A stretch of DNA of 64,000 bases, from the NCBI RefSeq assembly GCF_000003855.2, contig NW_003101669.1, positions 489,740 through 553,739 on the forward strand, in the 5' to 3' direction. The notes under the pieces were generated by a model, which worked only from the letters and a program-made list of their open reading frames with translations, made no database searches and was not told the DNA's origin. This DNA is from Blastomyces gilchristii SLH14081 (Eukaryota > Ascomycota > Eurotiomycetes > Onygenales > Ajellomycetaceae). Below, one piece after another: positions 35,061 through 47,306 of the stretch. A program made the position numbers and the translations under genes. Numbering within the stretch: position 1 is the stretch's first letter; every line of letters starts with the position of its first letter.

Positions 35061-38000
35061 AGTGAGATATCTACTCAACTTCAGAACAGATATTAGCTTC
35101 ATATCTTATTTCTTTTCTTTAATGAAGAATTGAAATAAGATAGACTCATCAGATCATACAAAATTTACTAATAAAATAAAATAAGATTATTTTAATATAA
35201 TTCAAGCACAGTATGAGATCACAGACTTAGAAGAAATCTTTTAAGAAGAGTAGTCTGCTTCTTCACCACAGTTAATATCATAGATGAGAATATCATTTCT
35301 AGATCTTTCATAATTGAGAGAAAACAATTATCTCATTGACTGAGTCACTCAGATGTAACAGTATCATCTCACTGATAAAGAGATAGTGATAGAGAAATCT
35401 GAAGAGTTTCATCAGAAGAATCTTGAGAAAAAGATAGAGTTAATATACTGTATAGCAGATGATTGAGACTTGAGAATAGATGAAGAAGTCATCACTCTTG
35501 CTATAAGATTAGTAGCAGTATTCATCATTGAAGATGAATGTACACAATATCTCTTTACAGATTATAAGAATGTCTTTTCAGAAAGAGAAGCAGTAAAGTT
35601 TTCTGATATCAAGATATAATATAAGATTCATCTTAAAGACAGTGTAACAGTGCTGTACAGATCTCTTTATAACTTGTCTGTAAAGAAATTGAATATTCTG
35701 TACAAATATCTTAAAGAAGTATAATCAAAGAACTGAATATATTCATCAAAGAGTCTGACAGAGACATTTATACTCTTTATATTTAAGAAGAATGATAGAC
35801 TATACCTATGTGTAGACTACAGAGGTCTTAATAAGATGACAGTTAAGAATCACTATTCATTATCATTAATTAACAAGATGATCAATTGATTATCTGAAGC
35901 AAAAATGTTCTCAAAGATTAATATACAGAATATCTATCATAGAATCAGAGTTAATAAAGATAATATTTAAAAAACAGCTTTTCATATCAAGTATAGTAAT
36001 TTTAAATATCTTGTTTTATCTTTTGATCTTTGTAATACTTCAGCCATCTTTCAGATCTATATAAATAAGACACTGTAGAGTCTTATTAACATCTTCTGTA
36101 TAGTATATCTGAACAACATTCTAATCTTCTCAAAATCAGAGAAAGAACATAATATTCATATTCAAGAAGTGTTGAGTCACTTGAGACAGTATTAACTCTA
36201 TATAAACACTGAAAAATGCTTATTCTACATATAGAAGATTGATTTCTTAGATTATATTATTGAGATGAACAGCATTTCAATAAATAGAAGCTGAATCTCT
36301 GTCATTAAGAACTGGCCAGTGCTGCAGACATACTGTGAGATGCAGATATTTCTAGAATTTGTGAATTTCTACAGACAATTTATCTATACATATTCACAGA
36401 TTACTGCCCCTCTTACAGATCTGTTAAAGAGAAGTGTGAAAGACAGAAAAATAGAATTATTTACTCTCACTCAAGATATTATACAGATATTTACAGAATT
36501 GAAACAAGCTTTTACAGATATTATAATACTGAATCACTTTAATCTCAACTTACTCAGTCAGTGTGAGACTGATATATCTGAGAATGAGATCTGTGAAATC
36601 TTTTCACAGTTGACACTGAAGATCTTTCAATATTAAAAGAATCAGAGAATAATCACTTCTAAGAAAATAGATAATAAATTATCTGTAAGAGAAGACTTTT
36701 TCACAGAGTCTATAAGATACTATGAATAAAGATCAGTAATCTTCTTCTTCAAAAAGTTATTACTTATATAGAGAAGATATAATACTTATAATCAGAAGAT
36801 GTTAATAATTATCAAATTCTTTAAAATCTGATAATATTATCTTTAGAGTAGTAAGTATTCAGTGCAAGTTCTCACTGATTATACAAATCTATGTTACTTC
36901 TTGATAATAAAGAGCTTGACAGAATATCAAGTCAGATAGATGAAGCTGCTTTCAGAGTATGATTTCTATATCTGATATTATTCAGATCAGCTTAATCTCA
37001 CTAATACATTATCTAGACAGTCTGATTATAATACTATTAATATAAAGAAGAATTCTACAAAAGAATCTCTGTTATCACTGTAGAAGAAGCTGACTGCAGA
37101 GAATTGAGATTCTCTGAAGCTCAGAAACAGTATCAGTAAGACAGCTATGTGACTCAGTATAGAAGATGAAAGAAAACTCAGATTCTCACAGAGAACTAAC
37201 ACTGAAGATTATGAGCTTCTTATATTATATCTTACAATCATTGAATTGATAAAGAATAAAACAGTTTACAATCTTTTAATCTGACTACTTTTAAAATTTA
37301 TTAATAAATTATAGAAGAGAGATATTTCTACTGCAGCTTAAATTCAGAAGTTGAAGAAGAAAGAATTTAGTTTAAACTTGAAAGAGACAGACTCTGAGCA
37401 GGGCAGTGTCACTAAGAAATCAAGTCACTGATAACTAGAAGAATATGAACTTTTACTACTGAATAATTCAGTCTTTATCTCTCATAGCAGAATAATGTAT
37501 CAGAAGTTATTGAGAATTCATTATAATAATTCTTATATAGAACACTTCAGGTTAGAGAAGACTGAGAAGCTTCTAAAATGTAAATACATTTAAAACAAGC
37601 TCTGAGTAGATATTAAAGAGTATATTAAAACTTACAATATCTGTTAAAGAATAAAGATCTCATAGTATAAGTAATACAGTGAGTTAGCATCACTGTCTGT
37701 TTTAAAGAACTTATAATAGAATCTATTAATGAATTTCATAGTTGATCTGCTGAAGTCAACAAGAGTTAAAGAATATAACTTAATTTTAATTATTATTAAT
37801 TACTTTACAAAGATAATCAGATATATTTTTACTTATAAAAAGATTAAAGTCTCTGAATTAACTGATCTGTTTTTAGATATTATTATTTATAATTATAATA
37901 CTCTGAAATTATTGATAACAGATCAAGAATCTCTCTTTATTAGCAAATACTGATTAACTTTTTACTATCATCTTATAATAAGACATCTTCTCAGTATTAC

Positions 38001-38830
38001 ATTTCATTCACAGACAGATGATCAGACTGAACATTAGAATTAAATACTAGAACAGTATCTTTAAGTATTCTATTTATATTATTAGAATGATTGACTTAAA
38101 TATCTTCTAATTACTGAATTCATATATAATAATATAAAGAATATAATCTTAAAGATATCTTCTTTCTATACTTATTATGAATATAATTCTTCATTACTCA
38201 GTAATATCATGAATAATATTTCAAAGAGAGAAATAGACAGTCAGAATATTAAATAGATATAGAGAACAGAGTATCTCTCAGTATCAGAAGTAAAAGTAAG
38301 ATTGAAACTTTTGAATAAAATTCATAAGAAGATAATGAAAAGTATTCATTATACTCAGAAGTAGTAGATAAAATACTATAATTAAAAACATCTTTCAATG
38401 AAGTTCTTAATAGAGAATCAAGTGCTACTTTCAGCAAAGAATATCAAGATAATAAGATTATATAAGAAGCTCAGTGAGTAGTGACTAGAACTCTTCTTAG
38501 TAATAAGAGTGATAAGTAAGCAGATATATGAGTTAAAATTACTCATAGAATTGAAATCAATTTATTCTATTTTTCACATTTTCTATTTAAAGCTCTATAA
38601 GTAATACTCTGAGACAGAGCTATCTTAGCTGAATAATATCAAGATCAAGAGTGATACTGAATATCTTATGAAGAAAATATTGAATAAGTGAATATATTAC
38701 AGTAAGCTTCAATATCTTATGAAATGAGAAGATTATTCATTATCAGAGAATTCATAAGAACTGCTTGAGTATTTGAAGAATGCTGAGAAAGAGATTGTAA
38801 GCTATAAAATAACTAGTAGAGATTACTCTA
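35061..38830 (+). pseudogene. pol: gypsy G pol: protease, RT, RNase H, integrase, chromodomain
   Basis: Protease near 35071-35115 (LLNFRTDISFIS, where LLDSGAD.. is usual, so the catalytic Asp is Asn). Reverse transcriptase spans about 35590-36270; the catalytic box reads YLNN at 36106-36117, both Asp lost by G-to-A. The connection and RNase H form the longest open stretch (36319-36636: FLEFVNFYRQFI, then ETDISENE). Integrase zinc H-H-C-C lies at about 37510-37640, and the core at 37729-38040 has MNFIVDL, TDQESLFISKYW-like and FHSQTDDQTEH (catalytic Glu kept). The chromodomain at about 38620-38820 has YLMK*EDYSLSENS*E, where TGA replaces the two Trp codons of the aromatic cage. Confidence 0.9.
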
Positions 38831-39599
38831 TTACATATCAGAGATATTGAATAAGAAATACTGCTTAAGACTTCTCATTTTTTCTTAAAGAGTTTTTAGA
38901 GATAATTTTATAATAATAAGCTGATATCTTGAGAGCTCTGTAGTACTCTTCTTCTATTTTCTCTCAAAGAATTTTTTAGAAGTTTAATGAGACTATATAA
39001 GTGTAAAATTCCTGAAGCAGTTAAAGAAAAGAAATACTTGAAATTAATAAAAAGATTAATATTATTAATTCACAGACTGCTGCTAATCTAATAAGACTAC
39101 AGCTCACTGAAAAAGTAAAAAGAGAGAATCTCAGAATCTACTTATTAATAATTATACTCTCATTAAACTCATTCTTCATCATTGAAGTCTTCAGCACTGA
39201 TATCTTTATCTGCTAAGAAGTTAGTACTACAGCACTGCAGAAAAGCATGCTGTAGAAGAGTATAAGAGATACTTAAAGTATTAACTTATTAATTTATAAA
39301 GTATCTCAGTTATCTATTTCAATTAAAGTAAGATTCTCTTTAATCAGTAATTAATCTTTATAATACTTTCAACAGCAGCATCAGCTAATCTCTTCTTAGA
39401 ATCAGCTATTCTGAGATGTTTTTTTATCTCAGAAATTCATACTTTCATCTTCTTTTACAGATAAGTAAGAGAGATCTCTTCAGTCTTAATAGAATCTGTT
39501 AATACTTAAAGCTCTGAGATTCTCACTCTGTACTGCTTAGATATCTGAACTTCTTATCAGAGCTGATACAATGCCTTCTTATAGAGTAGATAATACTTA
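38831..39599 (+). other. 3' region of chromovirus family A/G
   Basis: Conserved between G and A (24683-25530 on the minus strand), so an original part of the family, downstream of the chromodomain. Frames are broken and no domain is recognised. In A the match ends at the hAT junction at 24683, corresponding to about 39590 here. Confidence 0.7.
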
Positions 39600-39749
39600 C
39601 AGAGAGACAGAAGTCATTGTTACAGACACAATGAAAATAACAGAAGTGAGAGAAGAGATAGATATAATAGATTCTCCTCTTCTTCAGCTGCTTGATACAG
39701 TGCAGACAAGTAGCAGTGCTAGTCAGAGGTCACACTGAAGCCTTCTCAC

Positions 39750-40190
39750 AGAGAGAAGATGAAGAAACCGCGGGACTCTGCAGATTCAATTCAGCAGCAT
39801 TCTGAGCAGGGCTCAGGCGTGCGGGAGAGAAACTACAGATTGAGCTTCTCAGAGCCACTGTCCCCAGAATCAAGCTCTTCTCAGGGTCCTCTTCAAATGA
39901 TCATATGAGGTCATACACTATTATGTTGATTGGGGGGGGGGGCGGCGTCGCAACAGCGGTGGAGAGGGCAGGGAAAGAACTGAACACAGACAAACCAACC
40001 AGCAGAAGAGATGACATCTCACTGCAAGGCACAGTGACTATCACTGCAGCCACAAGAGAGGCAGGAGAAGAAGAAGAAGAAGAAGATGTGATAATGAGAG
40101 CAGTGCTTCTGCAGCTCATTGACATTATTATCTCTGTCTTCAACCTGGCTTTCTTGACAGTCATGAAGGCCGCAGCTGCATCATGAAGAC
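39750..40190. other. GC-rich unmutated island in gypsy G
   Basis: CpG, GG and CC are frequent and the RIP pattern is absent: for example an 11-base G run at 39932-39942, then GGCGGCGTCGC and GAGGCAGGAGAAG. Two overlapping open frames exist, 39905-40186 on the plus strand (93 codons, with a Gly run and a Glu-rich stretch) and 39901-40200 on the minus strand (99 codons, Ser/Pro/Ala-rich). I recognise neither. It lies between the chromodomain region and the 3' LTR, a place where retrotransposons can carry extra or captured sequence. No other copy occurs in the window. Confidence 0.75.
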
Positions 40191-40651
40191 ATTTATTCAC
40201 TAGAAAACATCAGAATAAGCTCTTTATTATTCTTTAAGAACAATACTCTCATGCACTCACTGTTATAATTAAGAGAGAGAAAAGAAAAATGTTTCACAGA
40301 GAGAGAGATCTTTTCAAAAAATCCTGTCACTACTGTTAGCTTTGTCTCTAAAACACATCACTTTTGCAGAGAATTTCATATATAGAACAGAATATGATGA
40401 GAGATCTGTAAGTCACTGTTAACTACATTTTTCATATTTCAAATCAATATATAAGAAACTCACTTATCACATATTTAATTTGAATAAAGATGAGAAAAGA
40501 AAGATCTACATAGTCAGCAGAAAAACTCATCTATTTCTTTATACAGTATATACACTGTCAATCAGTTGATAATCATTGCTATATAACAAAGATAATTTCT
40601 AATTCAATAATCTTGAGAGTATTAAGACTATGCTTTTAAAGAAGAGAACAT

Positions 40652-41184
40652 TGTCACACTTCTAGCTGTATTAAGACTCTGCTGCAGTTTCACACAGCTC
40701 ATCACTTTTATACAGATGATTTCATCTCATCTGAACTGATTTTCAATCACTCTATAACATCATTCAGATATATTATAGAAAGATTCAATTGATGAATATG
40801 AGAATTCTGCTTCTATACAAGATCAGCAGATTACTCTTTCTTGATAATGAGACATCACTGAGATATCACTCCAGCTATTCTTACTTATGAAATAAGAGAA
40901 GAGTATTCACTCATTATCTATATAGAATAGCTAGATACTGGCTTCTTATTAAAGAAGTCAGCAATTTATTTTTCTTCTACTGAAATATATACAAGAGTTA
41001 CTGCATATCTCATACAATCTTCTTAGTATACTAAGTACCATATCTGTGATATCCTTGCAATAACTCTGTAGCCTACAAGCTCGCTATTCAAGCAAGATAG
41101 TTAAGCTCACTTATATGACTTCTCAAACAACTATCTCTACATGACACCGCCGACTAGTCACCGCTTCGGTTCCGCTATGTTACA
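40652..41184 (+). repeat. 3' LTR of gypsy G
   Basis: 533 bp. The inner start is heavily mutated compared with 33380-33480, but the last roughly 70 bp keep CpG (ACACCGCCGACTAGTCACCG near 41143), the reverse of the 5' LTR. Confidence 0.95.
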
Positions 41185-44051
41185 CTCTGTGAGTTGTATC
41201 TTCTATAAGAAAAAGATCACTGAAACTCAGTTCTTATTTAGCTGTAGTTATAAGACTATTTCTGAAATTATAAAGAAGAAGATATCTGTCTTCAATCTGA
41301 TTAAGAGTAAGAAATCAAAGTGAAATAATATCACTGTGTCTATGAATATCTGTTTCAATCTTATAAAGATCTTATAAGCTTCTAAGATAAGAAAGTTCTC
41401 ACAGCTCTCTCTTCTCAATAATCTTTTCATTCTCTATTTATAGAACAACTTCTTCTTATTTTCACTCTTCAATATATCTGTAAGAGCTAAGAAGATTCTT
41501 ATAAATACAAAGATAAATCATCTATAGAAATTCACAAAGTTCAGAAAGATCTGAATCTTATAAATACTAGTTAACTTCAGTTATAATACAATAATCTTAA
41601 CTTATAAAGATTTTATCTGAATATCATCTGTAGTGATTATATATTCTAGGAAATTAATCTAATAGATACTGAAGTTATACTTTATAAGCTTAATATACAG
41701 TTCTATCTTATCTAAGATCTTTAATACACTTCATATATACTCAGTGTGTTCTTTTTTCTTTATGAAGTACATCATCACATCATTCAGATATATTATTATA
41801 AAGACATTCAGATATATATGAAGTATTTTATTAATGAAAGACTGAAATACTGTAGAAATATTAGTCAAATCAAAAGATACTACTAGATATTCAAATAATC
41901 TCAGTGCAGTTTTAAAGATAGTCTTTTATTCATTCTCATACTATATTCACAGCTGTGTATATATATTGATTATATTCAGTTATATGAATATAATAGCTTC
42001 TGTGAGACAGTTGATCACATTCTCAATCAGAGACAGAGAATAGTAACTCTTTATTATCTTGAAGTTCAGATCACAGTAGTCTATATATAATTTAAGATCT
42101 TTATTCTTCTTCTTTATAAATATCACAGAGGCTCTCACAGAGACCTGTGAAGATCAGATAAAGTCATTCTTCAGATTCTTCTTTACATAGATCTGTAAGA
42201 TCTCTATCTCATGATAGAAGAGCTTGTAGATTGATTCTCAGAAGGATTTCTACTCTTTTATCAAATCTATTATTAGATTCTTCTCACAGTGAGAAGAAAG
42301 CTCAGCTGTTTTTACTAAGCTGAATATCTCTGTAAGATCTCAGTATTTCTCTGATATCTGAAGCTCAGTTTTCATGACTATGAAGTTCTCAGACATTTAT
42401 AAAGTTATTATATAGATAAGCTTGTCTTCTCTAATTAACTCTGCAGTATCAACTGATTCTATCTCTATAAGTAAGTCTATCAACACTGATCAGAAGTATA
42501 AACCTGACTTGTGAACAGCTATGTACAGATTATATCTTTAAAGTTATGTAAGTCTTAAGTACATGTTATCTATAATATCTGTGATAATCACAGTTTTTAT
42601 AAATCTTCTTCAGATTCTGAAGAGATCTTATAATTCAAAGATAACTCTTACAAGTCTCTCAGTTCTCAGATCTGAGTTCTCACATTCTACTTATTATAAG
42701 AGTAGATTCTTAGTTTTCATCACTCAGCTTATTTACTCTGTGAGCTTTAGAAACACTACAGTGATCTGAAATTCTGAGTTCATTAATACTTCTTATGCTT
42801 ATCAGATAGTAGTACTGTAATACAGTCTCTCTCTATAAGTAAGTATTTTTATTGAGAAAGTAACAGATTCAGGTATCAGCTTCAAGATTCTTAAGAAGAC
42901 TGTTACTGACTCTATTCATGACTCTTTAAATTTCTATTTAAGTTTGTCTGAACAGTTTATGTGAAGATATTCTGATTTAGAATAGATAAAGCAGAGATTC
43001 TTTTTCTTAATCTCTCTATTATATACTCTGTTCACAGAAGTCTGTGAAGCTCTCTCTCTCTGCTCAGCAGTTAGATACAAATCTCTCTATATCTTATCAT
43101 CTTTTTCTGATAAATCTGTTCTCTATTGTTCTGACTCTTACAGAGTCAGTCAATGATTCACTCTTCACAGATCTGTAACTCTTATAGTAATCTACAAGTA
43201 ATGAATAAGAGTTATCAGTTTCTTCAGAATTAAGAACTTAGAGTCTTACTCAATGAGCTTGTTCTATATATCTTTATTCAGTCTCTTTATAAATATTATT
43301 ATTCAGATCTTGTTTCAGAACTCTGTTTTCACAGATCTCAATTTACATCATAATTTTATAAAGTACTATGAGTAGTCTTTATCGGATTTCTTATCTCTTT
43401 TTCTAATATTAATAATTATGATTTAAATGTTCTCTGTTCAGCTTATAGAATCTCTCAACTTATTCTCTAGATAAATCTTAAGAACAGATTAGTAAGATCT
43501 CTTATAATTATTCTCTAAATAGTTCAGTCAGTTCTTAACTTCAGTGTAGTAGAGATCTATCATTATATAAATAACAGCTTTTTCATCTTTTATATCACAC
43601 AGTCAGACTTGTAAGTCAATTTCAAATACAAACTTATAAAAGCTTTTATAGATTGTGATTTAATAAGTGATTATAAGTAGTTATAGCTTAAGAAAGTTTC
43701 TTTTCAGTTTGTAGATGTCTCTGAAGATTATGTCTAGAAACTCAGTTCAAGAGTGTTTACAGACAGTAAGCATTTCTTATAGAAAAATAACTTGATTTTA
43801 TAGAAGATGCTCAAGAATGTTCTTCACTGAGATTGATTCATTTATGAATTTAAAGAGTTTCTCTGTCATAGATATAGAGAATAATGTCTTATAAGTGATT
43901 AATAAGTTCTCTGAGACTTCTTTTATAAGAATTATTCATAATTCAGATGACTGCTTTTGAGTGTCTGTAGTAGAGTTTACAGAGATTAAAGTATATAAGT
44001 TTCTAGTTCTTTCAGTCATAACAGGCAGTTACTGACTGACTGAGCTTGAAA
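41185..44051 (-). pseudogene. pol: gypsy B gag and pol 5' half (RT)
   Basis: On the minus strand from 44051: about 1.1 kb of broken gag-like frames, a protease-like part, then reverse transcriptase at about 41700-42350 with FIWSSQVSVRASVIFIKKK, then LYIDYCDLN, and the catalytic box YLND at 41779-41790. The connection and the first RNase H strand (EAYKIFIRLKQIFIDTVILFHF, then LKTD) lie at 41248-41430, just before the G insertion. I did not find a convincing CCHC knuckle in the gag part. Confidence 0.8.
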
Positions 44052-44309
44052 TGTAAGAATAAGAGCTCACAGACAATTATTCAGATATTTACAGCTTAGC
44101 ATGATATGTACTGTTAACTACTAGAAGTATTCACAGTAGAAAGATAAAATATAAGAATTAAATATATAATAGCATTTAAGCTGTGTTATAAATAGTATTC
44201 ATGAACTTCAGTCTATATAGTTGTGTGTAGCCAAGAGCCACTAACTCTATTGATTACGCGAGAGATAGAAATAGAGGTAAAGAATCCGCAAGAGGCGGGA
44301 TTTCTTACA
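44052..44309 (-). repeat. LTR of gypsy B (5' LTR by coding strand)
   Basis: 258 bp, TGTAAGAATA to TTCTTACA. The outer end is well preserved (TTACGCGAGAG, AAGAGGCGGGATTTC) and the inner end is mutated. It is followed by ATATT at 44310-44314. Confidence 0.95.
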
Positions 44310-45132
44310 ATATTATGATTGTAATATGAACTTGAAGATGTGAGAATTATCAATTCTTTGTTTCTTTCTCTTCTGTGAATACATTTGTCAGAAGAGAAGT
44401 TAACTTTGAGAAGATGTCTTCTCAGTTTCTTCGCTTCTTCAGCTTCTTGTAATTACTAGCATAGTGATCATCAGCTCTGCAGTTAAAACAGAGATCTTTA
44501 TCAAATCTTTTTTAATATTTCTTTACAGTGAGTGAAGAATCAGAATACTTAAAATTCTTCTTTACTTTCTCTGCACTGAAGCTGTTATAGCACTGTTTAA
44601 ATTCTGTTATTAATTACTTAGAAGTGATCTTATTAATCTTTTTCTCAGAGAATTAATTATTCAAATAGATTCAGAAAGCTAAGTTAACAAGCTCAGTATA
44701 ATTAATTGATAAACTCTGATACTGTGATATTATTGTCTGCATCTTGTGAGTCAGCTTTATAAGATAAAGCTGTGTCTTTAATTAATTCAAATTATCAGTC
44801 AATTTCTCTCAATATTCTTCAAATCTTGCATTGAAATCAGAAGAATTCTCATTATCTTGTTAATATAATGAGTTAAACTACTATACTACTGTGAAGTCAT
44901 GATTGTGATGATCTTTGATTTGATTCAGTAGAAAGTTGTTGAATTCTTTCTAAGTTATTACAGTATTAGTACACTTAAGCTCTCTCTTCTTAATAGCTCA
45001 AGTAGTTGCAGAGATGTCTTCAAGAAGGTTGACAGTGTATATTACTTATATCTTATAAGTATTATACTGGCTTAGATTAAGGTGGAATTTCTGTTCAAGA
45101 GTATGAGTAAAGCTGTGATATTCAGATAATGA
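44310..45132 (-). pseudogene. gag: gypsy A gag (rest of gypsy A)
   Basis: The minus strand matches the gag of gypsy G (about 34190-35040). The CCHC knuckle is at 44449-44490 (CFNCRADDHYASNY): the last Cys has become Tyr. The N-terminal part and the LTR of gypsy A fall in or beyond the gap at 45133. Confidence 0.88.
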
Positions 45133-45871
45133 NNNNNNNNNNNNNNNNNNNNNNNNNNNNNNNNNNNNNNNNNNNNNNNNNNNNNNNNNNNNNNNNNNNN
45201 NNNNNNNNNNNNNNNNNNNNNNNNNNNNNNNNNNNNNNNNNNNNNNNNNNNNNNNNNNNNNNNNNNNNNNNNNNNNNNNNNNNNNNNNNNNNNNNNNNNN
45301 NNNNNNNNNNNNNNNNNNNNNNNNNNNNNNNNNNNNNNNNNNNNNNNNNNNNNNNNNNNNNNNNNNNNNNNNNNNNNNNNNNNNNNNNNNNNNNNNNNNN
45401 NNNNNNNNNNNNNNNNNNNNNNNNNNNNNNNNNNNNNNNNNNNNNNNNNNNNNNNNNNNNNNNNNNNNNNNNNNNNNNNNNNNNNNNNNNNNNNNNNNNN
45501 NNNNNNNNNNNNNNNNNNNNNNNNNNNNNNNNNNNNNNNNNNNNNNNNNNNNNNNNNNNNNNNNNNNNNNNNNNNNNNNNNNNNNNNNNNNNNNNNNNNN
45601 NNNNNNNNNNNNNNNNNNNNNNNNNNNNNNNNNNNNNNNNNNNNNNNNNNNNNNNNNNNNNNNNNNNNNNNNNNNNNNNNNNNNNNNNNNNNNNNNNNNN
45701 NNNNNNNNNNNNNNNNNNNNNNNNNNNNNNNNNNNNNNNNNNNNNNNNNNNNNNNNNNNNNNNNNNNNNNNNNNNNNNNNNNNNNNNNNNNNNNNNNNNN
45801 NNNNNNNNNNNNNNNNNNNNNNNNNNNNNNNNNNNNNNNNNNNNNNNNNNNNNNNNNNNNNNNNNNNNNNN
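45133..45871. other. assembly gap (739 N)
   Basis: Undetermined bases between gypsy A gag and a MITE. It hides the 5' end of gypsy A and the first part of MITE copy 5. Confidence 0.99.
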
Positions 45872-46683
45872 TACTGAGACTAATCATTAAAAAAACATGT
45901 AAAGTGACTATATATCAGATCTTAAAATGAGATCATGACTTAGAAAAAATAAGAAAGTGATCTCATTTAATTTCATTTAGTCTCATTCTTGATATAAAGT
46001 TACTATTTTTAGACATTTTAAGGTTTTTTTTAGACTATTTTTAATTTTTTAAAAAGTAATGCTTTTTGATAATACTTAAATAAGATTTAAAGTCATTTAA
46101 AGCAATAAAAAGAATTTAAATTAAGAAGTGAAAATTATAATCTTATTTAAAAAATGTAATAAGAGTAGATAGTAAGTCTTACTGAGACAGTATGAAACTA
46201 CTATATCTTAGTAATTAAATAGTTAATACAGCTATCTAGTAGCACCTTGATGTGAGAACTCAAGATGTGTGAGTTTGAAACCCGCAGGAAATACATTAAA
46301 TCTGAAACTTAAGCATCTCAGGTTTCTAATAAATACAGAGATGTACAAATCACTTTAACAAATCACTCTATGTTTCTGAGATGAGAAGTTATTATCACAT
46401 GTATTTAATTATTTCTTCTTTGTATTTCCTATGTTCTTGTTATCTTGATATGATCTCAACATCTGTATTTTCTCCTGTATAATTAACACTTAACCTGTAT
46501 TTAACATCATGTAAGAACTCATTATAAGCTTTACTTGTATATAAGTATAATGAAAGAATAATAATAATAATAATATAAAACTACTATCTAATTTTAAAAC
46601 TGTGTAATGAGATTAATTAAATTAATAATAAAATTATTAAATATTCTGATTTTAATCTTAAATACAGTTATATAGTTAGTTTA
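45872..46683 (-). mobile_element. hAT-type MITE, copy 5, interrupted by a SINE
   Basis: A reverse-orientation MITE; its first bases are in the gap. The MITE sequence runs to 46204, is broken by the SINE, and resumes from 46588 to an end reading GTTAGTTTA (the terminal repeat after C-to-T). The end is followed by a scrap of gypsy family B. Confidence 0.85.
46205..46577 (+). mobile_element. tRNA-derived SINE, copy 1 (mutated)
   Basis: About 373 bp with a tRNA-related head, a non-tRNA body and an (AAT)n tail, flanked by the 10-bp duplication AAACTACTAT (46195-46204 and 46578-46587). It is the same family as the copy at 53366 but with many C-to-T and G-to-A changes in the head (the start GCCCCGGTGGC reads ATCTTAGTAAT). 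The B-box region reads GTTTGAAAC. Confidence 0.92.
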
Positions 46684-46771
46684 GTCTGAGTAGATAAGCT
46701 CTCTCTCTGTATCTCAGTAATTTTCAGACTGAATACTTCAGTATAACTGAGAAAGTTATTATCTATTATTA
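46684..46771 (-). mobile_element. scrap of a third family-B gypsy element
   Basis: About 85 bp match gypsy B at 30822-30905 and C near 48965-49030, post-integrase sequence. It is the host into which MITE copy 5 and the LINE tail inserted; the rest is not visible. Confidence 0.65.
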
Positions 46772-46817
46772 TTAATATTATTATTATTCTTCTATTATAA
46801 ATGTATACAGTTATAGA
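46772..46817 (-). mobile_element. LINE 3' tail, very short
   Basis: (ATT)n followed by about 25 bp matching the LINE 3' end (compare 2858-2890). It is cut off at once by the MITE at 46818. Confidence 0.65.
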
Positions 46818-47306
46818 TAGACTGATTATCAGAATTGTAAATTTTACATTTAATCTTATTTAATCTAATTTTATACATTTCTTAATATGAATTCTACTGA
46901 GACTAATTATTAAAAAAACATGTAAAGTAACTATTTATCAGATTTTAAAATGAAATTATAACTTAGAAAAAATAAGAAAGTAATTTTATTTAATCTTATT
47001 TAGTCTCATTCTCAGTATAAAGTTACTATTTTTAGATATTTTAAGGTTTTTTTAGACTATATTTAGTTTTTTAAATAGTAATACTTTTTAATAACACTTA
47101 AATAAGATTTAAAGTCATTTAAAGTAATAAAAATAATTTAAATTAAGAAGTGAAAATCATAATCTTATTTGAAAAATATAATAAGAGTAAACAGTAAGTC
47201 TTACTAAGATAGTATAAGACTATTATTCAATCTTAAAACTGTGTCATGAGATCAGTTAAATTGATAATAAGACTATTAAATATTCTAGTTCTGATCTCAG
47301 ACACAG
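46818..47306 (-). mobile_element. hAT-type MITE, copy 6, cut by gypsy C
   Basis: A reverse-orientation copy starting TAGACTGATTATC. It runs to within about 20 bp of the far end, where the gypsy C LTR begins. It is strongly AT-shifted. Confidence 0.88.

Larger units (their letters stand above)
33380..41184 (+). mobile_element. gypsy G (chromovirus), complete
   Basis: 7805 bp with two 533-bp LTRs (TGTCAC to TTACA), the 5-bp duplication CTCTG, a gag start at 34102, pol, a chromodomain, a 3' region, and a purine tract (about 40636-40650) directly before the 3' LTR. It interrupts the RNase H region of gypsy B. It is the innermost level of the nest, so it inserted after B, and it keeps the most GC at its ends and in the 3' island. 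Confidence 0.95.
29246..44309 (-). mobile_element. gypsy B, complete, split by gypsy G
   Basis: 15,064 bp with two 258-bp LTRs (TGTAAG to CTTACA), the 5-bp duplication ATATT, and gypsy G inserted at 33380. Without G and one CTCTG it is about 7.25 kb. Coding order on the minus strand is gag, RT, RNase H, integrase. The purine tract just inside the left LTR (minus strand, about 29504-29518) supports that orientation. It differs in sequence from families A/G, H and I. A second copy, C, is at 47307. Confidence 0.93.

Noticed and set aside
45072..45890. Open frames across 45133-45871
   Set aside because: Artefact of the assembly gap between gypsy A gag and a MITE.
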